Source: Chloracidobacterium sp. UBA3360
GTDB lineage: Bacteria; Acidobacteriota; Blastocatellia; Pyrinomonadales; Pyrinomonadaceae
Direction of reading: 5' to 3'
Assembly (NCBI GenBank): GCA_002360555.1
Contig: DEQS01000001.1
Span: 1 to 37,378 of the forward strand
Length of the DNA: 37,378 nt
The notes beneath the pieces are model-generated. The model did not search any database, was not told where the DNA came from, and saw only the letters and a list, made by a program, of their open reading frames with translations. Positions 1-7,769 of the stretch are shown piece after piece (within the stretch, counting starts at the first letter, position 1; every line of letters begins with the position of its first letter). Made by a program: the position numbers and the translations under genes.

Positions 1-2552
1 GGAACTCCAGCCGGAAGCTGGCGAAAGAATGAGTAGCTGCAATACGTCCAAGTTCCTTTCCCAACCTTTGCTATCACCAGACCACCCTTGTTTTCTAGCT
101 CACCCGCGTCATGCGATTCAAGTAGCGGCGTGTATTGCGGGTCAAATGTAACGAGGTTATAAGCATTTCGCTCCTGCACCCAGCCTTTGAAATCGTCGTC
201 GGTTATCTTGTTTGGCGTGGTGAAAACTGAGTGGTTTGGCTCAAGTATAGTTACTTTGGCATTCTCATCGACAACCCTTGCGATCGAACCAGCCGCTGTC
301 TTTTGCGTATCAGCGATCGTGACCGGATATGGAGCAAGGCCGGTCCAGTTGCCGCGCTGATACTGCATGATCACGTTCCCGCCATTCTTAACATAATCCA
401 GCAACCGCTGATTATTCGCCAAAAGGTCAGGCCGCGTCTCAGACGCACGTACCCCGACGACGATAGAATCAAACTTAGTCAGGTCGCCCGACGCGAGATC
501 TTTTTCCTCCAGCATCGTGACATCTCCCCCCATCTGCCGTATCGCCTCAGGCACCTCGTCGCCGCTGCCCATGATGTAGCCGACCTTTACGGGTGCGACC
601 TTGAGATCGAGCACCTCGACCTCAGTCTCGGCACGCGTATAAAAACGGTGCGTCTGTATGTGCGGATAAGCGATCGTATTGATCGTCTGCGTTGCCAGGC
701 CCTCGCCGACAGACGCATTTGCAACGATGTTGTAGCTTCCCGAGTTTGTCTTTGCTGGGATCGTGATCTCAAACGCTACAGTTGTCTGTTCACCCTTTTT
801 CTTTAGGTTGAACGTCCGGTTGGCGGCAGTGACTTTCCATTCGTCAGGCGTCGTGATGTTCAACCCTGCGACACCAGCGATCGCTTTGGCCGAATTGTTT
901 GTAATTCCAACAGTCAAAGTTCGTGTCTGTGGTTTGCTGCTCTGCGGCACCACGAGCAGCTTGTGATCGGCGCTGACGGAAAGGGCCGGGACAACGTTCA
1001 GGTCCCGCCGTATCTCGCCTCTCGTGGAATCGGCATAGCGGAATTGAATTGGGCGTTCAAAGGGTATGGCAGTACCGTCGATATCGACCGTTACCTTTGC
1101 CGCGATATCCGCCGGAGAAAACGGCTGATTCTGATCATCATTAGCGGCCCATCGAAATAGGTCGCCTTCTCGCGGGCCCTCGAGCCAATACGGCTGTGTT
1201 GGCCTTGCGTCAGCAGACACTTTGACATTGAAATATGCAGACTGGTTTGCCGCTTCACGCCTATTAAATCCTTGTGCAGTTTCATTCGGAGCTATGGCGT
1301 TAGCCACTTCCCATCCGACCGGTTTCGTGAGCGATATGTCCTTGATCGTGATCGCTGCTGACTTCGGAAAAAACACATTCACCGTCGAAAAAATGCTCTC
1401 ACCGGGAACCGCCGTTTCACGATCAGCCAGTACGTCGATCTGAATACCCGCTACATTTGCGATCGCAGCGGCAAGATTTCCCTCGACGACGCGAAACACC
1501 GCCTTCGTCCGCGGCTGCCGAGTTGACCATTCGCACTCGACCGCAAGTTTGTAAGCCGCGACGAGGTCGGACAGTATCGCTGATCTGCCCAATGGCTGAT
1601 ATTTCGCCGTAAGCGCTTCGATCTTGGCCTGTAGTTCAACAGCCTTCTTTTTGACCGGTTCCTCGGAATTATTTGTGATCGCAGGAATTCCCGCTATCGA
1701 AATATCGATCCCGCTGAAAGGCGACACCTCCGGTGCATTTCCGGACACGGAGCTTTCCTTAAGATTCAACCCGGAGAATAGATCACCCTTGAGTTCGAGA
1801 CGGCCTTCGCCCTGGGATTTATGCTGACTGCGGCCTTCCATGGCGATTTCGAAATATGAGCGCCCCAAAACCGCATCGTACGCACCCGTGTTTAGTCTGA
1901 GAGTTGCGGTCGCACCCGCGGAAAATCCTTGTCCGGCGTAAAATTTTAGGACTCTCCAAGGCTCGCCCGCCTGCGTGCATTGCCGCGGATCGGCGGCGGC
2001 TTTGACGGCCAGCGGCGAGATGTAACCGGCGTACTGATGTTGCCCGTGGCCGTCGGCAGGCGTACCGGAAAATCGAGAGATGACAACCAAGGGCCTAAAA
2101 GTTCGAATGCCCCTGACGACATCGCACAATATCACCTTTTCATCCCATTTAGACTTAGCTTCATCGAGCGTTTTTGAAAAACCGTAATCGAACGCCCTTG
2201 CGAAATACTGTTCGGCTCCGTCGAGCCGTCTCGCCTGCAGCAACTCCTCCGTCCGTATGACACCTAGAGATTCAAACAGCTCCGGGCCAATGATATTCTG
2301 CCCACCGTCGCCGCGTGTCAACGAAAGATATGCTGTGCGGGCATTTTCGCCGCGAGCGAGATATGCGACCAGCGCCGAGTCTTCATCGTCGGGATGGGCG
2401 CCGATCATCATCACGCTAGCTGTAGTATTGAGGCGTTTTAATAGCTGGGCAAGGCCCATCGCTCCGTAGTCATTTACCGGTCGGACCTGTGCGTGACCAA
2501 GACCAGTCCAAATAACCACACAGGAAAATAGGATAGCGACAATTCGTCGCAT
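1..2552 (-). CDS. Large secreted PIG-L/LmbE-family deacetylase (3' end outside window)
   Basis: The frame is open for 850 codons from the ATG to the window edge, so the C-terminus is missing. Residues 1-22 form a signal peptide (hydrophobic core, then GHA before Q). The family zinc motif AHPDDE is at about residues 52-57, and a second metal/catalytic segment reads DGHGQHQYAG. PIG-L enzymes remove N-acetyl groups from amino sugars or related substrates. After the roughly 300-residue catalytic domain come beta-rich segments like those in NPCBM-associated/NEW3 modules. Further on is a GATase/ThuA-like segment (KVGYIMGSGDEVPEAIRQMG). The start lies one base after the permease stop (TAAGATG), so it is the last visible gene of the bshC operon. 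Size and export argue against it being the small cytoplasmic BshB deacetylase. The substrate is unknown. Confidence 0.88.
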   Translation of the reverse strand, partial: MRRIVAILFSCVVIWTGLGHAQVRPVNDYGAMGLAQLLKRLNTTASVMMIGAHPDDEDSALVAYLARGENARTAYLSLTRGDGGQNIIGPELFESLGVIRTEELLQARRLDGAEQYFARAFDYGFSKTLDEAKSKWDEKVILCDVVRGIRTFRPLVVISRFSGTPADGHGQHQYAGYISPLAVKAAADPRQCTQAGEPWRVLKFYAGQGFSAGATATLRLNTGAYDAVLGRSYFEIAMEGRSQHKSQGEGRLELKGDLFSGLNLKESSVSGNAPEVSPFSGIDISIAGIPAITNNSEEPVKKKAVELQAKIEALTAKYQPLGRSAILSDLVAAYKLAVECEWSTRQPRTKAVFRVVEGNLAAAIANVAGIQIDVLADRETAVPGESIFSTVNVFFPKSAAITIKDISLTKPVGWEVANAIAPNETAQGFNRREAANQSAYFNVKVSADARPTQPYWLEGPREGDLFRWAANDDQNQPFSPADIAAKVTVDIDGTAIPFERPIQFRYADSTRGEIRRDLNVVPALSVSADHKLLVVPQSSKPQTRTLTVGITNNSAKAIAGVAGLNITTPDEWKVTAANRTFNLKKKGEQTTVAFEITIPAKTNSGSYNIVANASVGEGLATQTINTIAYPHIQTHRFYTRAETEVEVLDLKVAPVKVGYIMGSGDEVPEAIRQMGGDVTMLEEKDLASGDLTKFDSIVVGVRASETRPDLLANNQRLLDYVKNGGNVIMQYQRGNWTGLAPYPVTIADTQKTAAGSIARVVDENAKVTILEPNHSVFTTPNKITDDDFKGWVQERNAYNLVTFDPQYTPLLESHDAGELENKGGLVIAKVGKGTWTYCSYSFFRQLPAGV

Positions 2553-2553
2553 C

Positions 2554-4029
2554 TTATTCGGCCGCCTCGATTTGTAATTCATCTGTGTCATCTTTATTGA
2601 ATGGAAATTCGGCCCGTTTGTATGAGCGAACAAGGTAAATGATCACGCCGAGCACGATCAAAACCGCGGCATATTTGACCTCTTTTTGAAAGTTAGGCCG
2701 CATAAACAGCACGTATAAAAACCCGATGATAGCGATCAAGGCGGGGATGGGATAGAGCCACATTTTGAACGGTCTCGGGAAATCCGGCTTGGTTTGTCTG
2801 AGCACGATCACGCCGACTATCTGTGCTAAAAACTGAACAATGATGCGGATCACGACGAGTGCCGCGATCACGTCTGCCAGCCTGAGAAAACAAAACGCGG
2901 CGGCGATGCCGCCCATCATCAAAAGCGAAACGTATGGGAATCGGTGTTTAGGATGTACCTTTGAGAATATCTTGAAGTAATTCCCGTCCAGCGACGCCGC
3001 ATAAGGCACCCGCGAATAACCGAGGAGAAGCGAAAAAACGGATGCAAACGCCGTCCACATTATCAAAATGGTAGCGATCACTCCGGCTGTACTGCCGTAC
3101 AGCCTCTCGATAAAGACTGATATAACAAAACGCCGCGCGTCAGAATTGGCCGTTTCCATAAACTCCCGCCAAGGAATGACGCCCAGGATCGCGATATTCA
3201 TTACGATGTAGATGGCCGAAACCGACACGATCGAAAGTATGATCGAGCGCGGGATCGTCTTTTCGGGATCTTTTACCTCACCTGCAAAAAAATTGACGTT
3301 GTAATACCCCCAATAATCATAGACCGCGATGAGCAATGCCGCTCCGAGCCCCAAGAAAAACTCCGGCTTTAACGCAAACGCATCCGGCGGAAAATCAAAC
3401 GCGATAGCTGGGTTAAAATTGGTCAGCCCCGCAAAGATGATCCAGACTATGGTTATCATCACGCCCAGCCATAAAAATTTGCCAAATTTTTCGATGATCG
3501 TTATCTTGCGATACAGCAAAAACATGCATAACAGACAAATTCCGATCGCGACGAATGTTCCGTAAGTTGCTAGCACGCTGGCGCTTAGATCGCCGACGAA
3601 CGGGATCGTGGTTTTGAGATCCTGTTGAAATAAAGTATTTCCAAGGTCCGGGAAAATATACGTCGCGTAAAGAGCAAACCCCAGACACCCGGACGCCATC
3701 GACAGCGGGGCGCTAAATTGGAGTTGCCATATAAACAAAAATGACATCAACCGGCCCATGCGCTTTTTGCCATAGATCTCTTGCAGGTAGTTGTACGGAC
3801 CACCGGATCTCGGCATCGCTGCACCCAATTCGGCCCAGACCAGACCGTCACAGATGACTAGCAACGCACCAAAAATCCACCCAAGCATCGCCTGCGGCCC
3901 ACCCATTGCGGCAATGATAAGCGGCATCGTGATGAAAGGCCCAACGCCGATCATATCGATCATATTGAGCGTCGTAGCACCCGTCACACCGACGCCGCGG
4001 ATCAGTTTGTTAGGCTCATCAGGTGTCAT
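2554..4029 (-). CDS. APC-superfamily amino acid permease
   Basis: This 491-residue polytopic inner-membrane protein has about 12 hydrophobic spans. The first span carries the glycine-rich segment IGVGPFITMP, the unwound TM1 motif of APC transporters. It is followed by the conserved WAELGAAMPRSGGPYNYLQE segment, which is typical of amino acid/polyamine/organocation antiporters and symporters. The substrate cannot be read from sequence. The gene sits between mutL and the PIG-L deacetylase, with single-base spacers on both sides (TAA-T-ATG and TAA-G-ATG), so translation is probably coupled along the operon. The C-terminus is short, hydrophilic and acidic. Confidence 0.9.
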   Translation of the reverse strand: MTPDEPNKLIRGVGVTGATTLNMIDMIGVGPFITMPLIIAAMGGPQAMLGWIFGALLVICDGLVWAELGAAMPRSGGPYNYLQEIYGKKRMGRLMSFLFIWQLQFSAPLSMASGCLGFALYATYIFPDLGNTLFQQDLKTTIPFVGDLSASVLATYGTFVAIGICLLCMFLLYRKITIIEKFGKFLWLGVMITIVWIIFAGLTNFNPAIAFDFPPDAFALKPEFFLGLGAALLIAVYDYWGYYNVNFFAGEVKDPEKTIPRSIILSIVSVSAIYIVMNIAILGVIPWREFMETANSDARRFVISVFIERLYGSTAGVIATILIMWTAFASVFSLLLGYSRVPYAASLDGNYFKIFSKVHPKHRFPYVSLLMMGGIAAAFCFLRLADVIAALVVIRIIVQFLAQIVGVIVLRQTKPDFPRPFKMWLYPIPALIAIIGFLYVLFMRPNFQKEVKYAAVLIVLGVIIYLVRSYKRAEFPFNKDDTDELQIEAAE

Positions 4030-4030
4030 A

Positions 4031-5971
4031 TTATGTTCGGTGAAATCCGCGCTCGATATCCTTCATCGACAATCTCAAAATCACCGGCCGCCCGTGCGGA
4101 CAGGTCGTCGGCGAGCTTGTTACCAGCAGCCGGTCGATCAGCCAATGCATCTTTTCGGGCGTCAGTTTCATGTTGATCTTAACGGCGGCCTTGCAAGCGA
4201 GACTCGCTGCGATGTCATCACGCAATGTTAATTTCGGAGAGCCCTTCTTTTCATTTTCGATAGTATCGAGAATTTCGGCAAAAAGGTTTCGAGCCTCTGA
4301 CGCGGGCAGATCTGTCGGGATGCTTTTGATAGCGATCGTCCGTCCTGAGAGTTTCATTACACCAAATCCTAAAGTTTCGAGGTCATTTTCGATAAGTTGA
4401 AACGCTTCAGATTGTGCCGGGCTCAGATCGATCGTCTCGGGCAGCAATAGATTTTGCGACTCAATTGGCCGGTCAGTTTCGCTCTTGCGATATTTGTCAA
4501 AAAGGATGCGCTCATGGGCGACATGCTGATCGATCAGTAAAAGGCCCTCATCATCCACAGCGATGATAAAACTCTCGTGTAGCTGGCCCAAAGGCTGGAT
4601 CTTCGCCGAAGATACCTGGTCGACCTCAATAGACCTAGTCAGCTTGTCAGCAGAATTTACAGGCGGTAGCTCCGCGTAGCCTGCAGCACCCGTTGTCGCA
4701 GGTTCAGATGCAAGCGTTTCAAAACTGAAAGGAATTTCCCGTGGGGAATTTTCAATTGGCAATGTCGCTTCCCTTTCAAATGACAACGGCGGAGCAGTCT
4801 CGCTCAAAGCGGTCGCGGAAAATGATCTATCCTCCGAGTGCGGTGGTTCAGGTCTAATAACTGACGGCTCGAACGTAATATTGGCCTGTTCCGGCTGCGG
4901 TTCATCAATTTTCACAGCTTCGCTTTGACGTATCTCCGCCTCGTACCTATCAAACTGCGGCCTTGCATCACCGGTAATTCCCGCTTTAGCCAAGGCATTG
5001 CGGATCGCTTCGGCGATGACATCCTTGACCGCCTCGCCGCGTCGAAAGCGGATCTCGGTCTTGGCCGGGTGGACATTTACGTCGATCTCTTCGAGCGGCA
5101 GTTCGAGGAACAGGAATGCGACCGGGTAAACACCGTGCGGTAAAACGCTACGGTAGCCTTCGAGCAAGCCGCCGGCTATGGTTTTGTCGCGGACAAAACG
5201 GTTATTTACAAAGAAATACTGGCCGTCACGTGTTGTCCGCCGTTCACGCGGAGCCGAGACGAATCCGGTCACACGGGCAACGTATTCGCGTCCACCCTCG
5301 ACCGGCAACAGGCTCTCAAGCAGTCCGCCGCCAAATATCTGAAACGCACGCTCACGCAGATCTCTCGCCGGGGCCACTCGCAGCACTTCGCGACCGTTAT
5401 TGGTCATCGTAAAAGCGATCTCAGGATGCGCCAAGGCATAGTGCGTCGCGATGCTCGTAAGATGATAATTTTCGGTCGCCTCGGACCGCATGAATTTACG
5501 CCGCGCGGGTGTGTTAAAAAACAGATCACTCACGGTGATCGTCGTACCCGTGTCACGAGCGGCATCTTTGACATCGACCAGCTTGCCGCCCTCAACGTTA
5601 ACGCGGGTTGCGATCTCGTCGTCAGCCGTCTTGGTAATTAACTCGACCTTGGCAACAGACGCGATAGAGGCGAGAGCCTCTCCGCGAAAGCCAAGCGTAG
5701 CGATCGCACTGAGATCTTCGAGCGTTCGGATCTTTGATGTCGCGTGCCGTTCAAACGCGAGTATCGCGTCGTCGCGTGTCATGCCCTCGCCATCGTCGCT
5801 GATGCGCATCAACCGCCGCCCGCCTAGCTCGATGTCGATCTGGATACGCGTGCCGCCCGCGTCAATGGCATTTTCGACAAGCTCTTTGATAACGGACGCC
5901 GGCCTCTCGACCACCTCGCCGGCCGCTATCTGATTTGCCAAATTGTCCGGTAAAACCTTGATCTTGTTCAT
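4031..5971 (-). CDS. mutL: DNA mismatch repair protein MutL, endonuclease type
   Basis: The protein is 646 residues, within the usual MutL range. The N-terminal GHKL ATPase shows ELVENAIDAG, DDGEGM and GFRGEALASI. The transducer domain has NVHPAKTEIRF near residue 300. A variable acidic/proline linker (about 335-450) leads to the C-terminal dimerisation/nuclease domain from about residue 455. There DQHVAHERI corresponds to the DQHA(x)2E(x)4E metal motif, followed by ACKAAVK, CPHGRP and a terminal FHR. These are the signs of a nicking MutL used in organisms without MutH. The fourth motif position is V, not A, and the last acidic position is D, not E. No mutS lies in the window. The start is one base after the bshC stop. 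Confidence 0.96.
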   Translation of the reverse strand: MNKIKVLPDNLANQIAAGEVVERPASVIKELVENAIDAGGTRIQIDIELGGRRLMRISDDGEGMTRDDAILAFERHATSKIRTLEDLSAIATLGFRGEALASIASVAKVELITKTADDEIATRVNVEGGKLVDVKDAARDTGTTITVSDLFFNTPARRKFMRSEATENYHLTSIATHYALAHPEIAFTMTNNGREVLRVAPARDLRERAFQIFGGGLLESLLPVEGGREYVARVTGFVSAPRERRTTRDGQYFFVNNRFVRDKTIAGGLLEGYRSVLPHGVYPVAFLFLELPLEEIDVNVHPAKTEIRFRRGEAVKDVIAEAIRNALAKAGITGDARPQFDRYEAEIRQSEAVKIDEPQPEQANITFEPSVIRPEPPHSEDRSFSATALSETAPPLSFEREATLPIENSPREIPFSFETLASEPATTGAAGYAELPPVNSADKLTRSIEVDQVSSAKIQPLGQLHESFIIAVDDEGLLLIDQHVAHERILFDKYRKSETDRPIESQNLLLPETIDLSPAQSEAFQLIENDLETLGFGVMKLSGRTIAIKSIPTDLPASEARNLFAEILDTIENEKKGSPKLTLRDDIAASLACKAAVKINMKLTPEKMHWLIDRLLVTSSPTTCPHGRPVILRLSMKDIERGFHRT

Positions 5972-5972
5972 A

Positions 5973-7652
5973 TTATAGATCCACTATCCTGTGATCTTTG
6001 TCCTCAAGGTCGATCGCCGCATACAGCCAGTCGATAAAATTCGGCCCAAATTTATTAAGGTATGTGAAGACGTTCAGGCTGCGTTCCTGCAATCCGCCGT
6101 TCGGCAAAAACGACGCAAATAGGCCCGCAATCTGACGGCTCGCGACCTCGTCATTTCGCATCTGGGCAAGCAGGGCTTTCTTTCGCGTTGCTCCGATATG
6201 ATAGATCATTTTGCGTCGACGCTTGGCAAAATTTGCGGCGACTGTTGCGTCGATACTCTCAACCTGCGACTCGATACGATCAAGTTCCGCCTCTATTTTC
6301 TGTTCGACATCTGTAAATAACTGCCCCGTGTCCGCAGGATCTCGTTCTGCAAGTTTTAAGGATATTTGCTCAATGCCCGCGAACAGGTCGCTCAACTCGA
6401 GGCCAAACTTGTCCAACGCCCGGCGGTGTTTATGTTCGACAATAGTAAAACTTTGACGATGCAGGATCGGTGTCACAGGCCTTTTCAAAACACGATACGC
6501 CTCACTGTTTTGCGCAAAATAAGCGATCTCTGCCGCACCGCCAAAGTAACAAACCGTCGGCAGTAGGTAGTCCTGAACTACAGGCCGCAGCATCACACCC
6601 GGACTCAAACGCTCTGGTTGATTATTAGCAAGCTCGATCAGACCGTCGCGGGCCAATTCGACCCTTGTTTCTTTTGTTCGATAAACGCCCTCACCGGTTT
6701 TCCTCAAAGACCGGCGTTTGCCCTCTTCGTCGTGCCAAAAGAGCGGGAAATAATCTTCGTCAACGAGCACCTGCGTGTGATAGCCCTCTGTATCGAGCAC
6801 GCGGCCGCGTTCGCGGATCGCCGAAACCATCTCATCTGCCCTTTCGATCGCGCTGACATATATCGGCGAGGCGAGGCGTTTGATCCCGGGATGTATCGGG
6901 TCAATGAAGATTAGCCCAAGTTCGGCAAAAACAGCCGCCAGCGAACTAATAAACGCATCGCCAAATCCTGTTCCTTCTTTCCACGAATCAGCCAACGTAG
7001 CTTTTAGCCCTGCCGAAAACGGCGTATTGCTCATTTCCGATAGCATCTCGTCGATCAAGCCCGCAACCGAGTCATCTAGCTTTACTTCACCCACTGGCAA
7101 CCCGATAAAACTTTCGTCCGCAACGTACTTAGATTCGAACAACCCGCCGTCATTAGCCAATGAGTAAGCCTTGGAAACTTCCTCAATATCATGGTCCTCA
7201 GTCGCAGCCCAGAATACCGGAACCGCTGCGGTTCCTTGCAGCCGCAGTTCATCGGCGAGTTTGATCGCCGACAGCGCTTTGTAGATCGTGTAAAGCGGTC
7301 CCGTAAATAGCCCTGCCTGTTGGCCGGTCAGGACCGCAACGGTCGAGCTCTGACGCAATAGTTCAATGTTAGCGAGGGTTTTTTCACCGGCTCCGGCTTT
7401 GTTATTTATTTCGGCAAGTGCATCACATAGCCCCGTTCGATCTGTCTGGTAGTTAGCCAATACTTCGGGAACAAATTTGGCGATGTCAGACGGCGTGGCG
7501 ACTGCGTTGGGATAAAAACGTTTTAGCGAAAGCGGGGCGGTTTGAAATTCGAGAAAGAGCCGCGACTGTGCGGGAATTTGCGCAAATGGCAGTTCCGATA
7601 TTCGGAATTGTGTTTTTCCGTGTAAGGACTCGCGGGCTGATTCCTGCTTCAA
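5973..7652 (-). CDS. bshC: Bacillithiol biosynthesis cysteine-adding enzyme BshC
   Basis: This 559-residue protein, close to Bacillus BshC in length, has the family blocks LTGQQAGLFTGPLYTIYK and VPVFWAATEDHDIEE in a Rossmann-like core and a coiled-coil region near residues 420-460. BshC ligates cysteine to glucosaminyl-malate, the last step to the low-molecular-weight thiol bacillithiol. The start is TTG. It is supported by a GAGGAG Shine-Dalgarno eight bases upstream and by a promoter placing transcription start about 17 bases before the codon. It is the first gene of an operon with mutL, a permease and a PIG-L deacetylase. bshA and bshB are not seen nearby. Confidence 0.95.
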   Translation of the reverse strand: MKQESARESLHGKTQFRISELPFAQIPAQSRLFLEFQTAPLSLKRFYPNAVATPSDIAKFVPEVLANYQTDRTGLCDALAEINNKAGAGEKTLANIELLRQSSTVAVLTGQQAGLFTGPLYTIYKALSAIKLADELRLQGTAAVPVFWAATEDHDIEEVSKAYSLANDGGLFESKYVADESFIGLPVGEVKLDDSVAGLIDEMLSEMSNTPFSAGLKATLADSWKEGTGFGDAFISSLAAVFAELGLIFIDPIHPGIKRLASPIYVSAIERADEMVSAIRERGRVLDTEGYHTQVLVDEDYFPLFWHDEEGKRRSLRKTGEGVYRTKETRVELARDGLIELANNQPERLSPGVMLRPVVQDYLLPTVCYFGGAAEIAYFAQNSEAYRVLKRPVTPILHRQSFTIVEHKHRRALDKFGLELSDLFAGIEQISLKLAERDPADTGQLFTDVEQKIEAELDRIESQVESIDATVAANFAKRRRKMIYHIGATRKKALLAQMRNDEVASRQIAGLFASFLPNGGLQERSLNVFTYLNKFGPNFIDWLYAAIDLEDKDHRIVDL

Positions 7653-7675
7653 GATGTTGGCTCCTCGTTTCTAAA

Positions 7676-7704
7676 ATTATAGATTTCAGTCAGATAACTT
7701 CCAA
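7676..7704 (-). promoter_or_regulatory. Sigma70-type promoter of the bshC operon
   Basis: On the minus strand there is TTGGAA, a 17-base spacer and a perfect TATAAT. The expected start of transcription is near 7669, giving a very short leader that contains the GAGGAG ribosome site. The -35 element sits directly beyond the T-run of the upstream gene's terminator. Confidence 0.7.
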
Positions 7705-7709
7705 ACTCA

Positions 7710-7741
7710 AAAACAAAAAGAGGCGGCCATCTCAAGCCGCC
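7710..7741 (-). terminator. Intrinsic terminator after the beta-propeller gene
   Basis: Read on the minus strand, GGCGGC and GCCGCC form a 6-bp GC stem around an 8-base loop, followed by CTTTTTGTTTTT. It lies about 30 bases past the stop of the gene that ends at 7770. Confidence 0.8.
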
Positions 7742-7769
7742 CCATTAGATGCATTGATCAATGTCGTAA

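Noticed and set aside
231..806. Long plus-strand frame opposite the left-edge gene
   Set aside because: It is antisense to the PIG-L deacetylase, which has an intact signal peptide and catalytic motifs over 850 open codons.
1..2552. Naming the PIG-L protein BshB because of its place in the bshC operon
   Set aside because: BshB is a small cytoplasmic protein of about 230 residues. This one is exported and more than 850 residues long.
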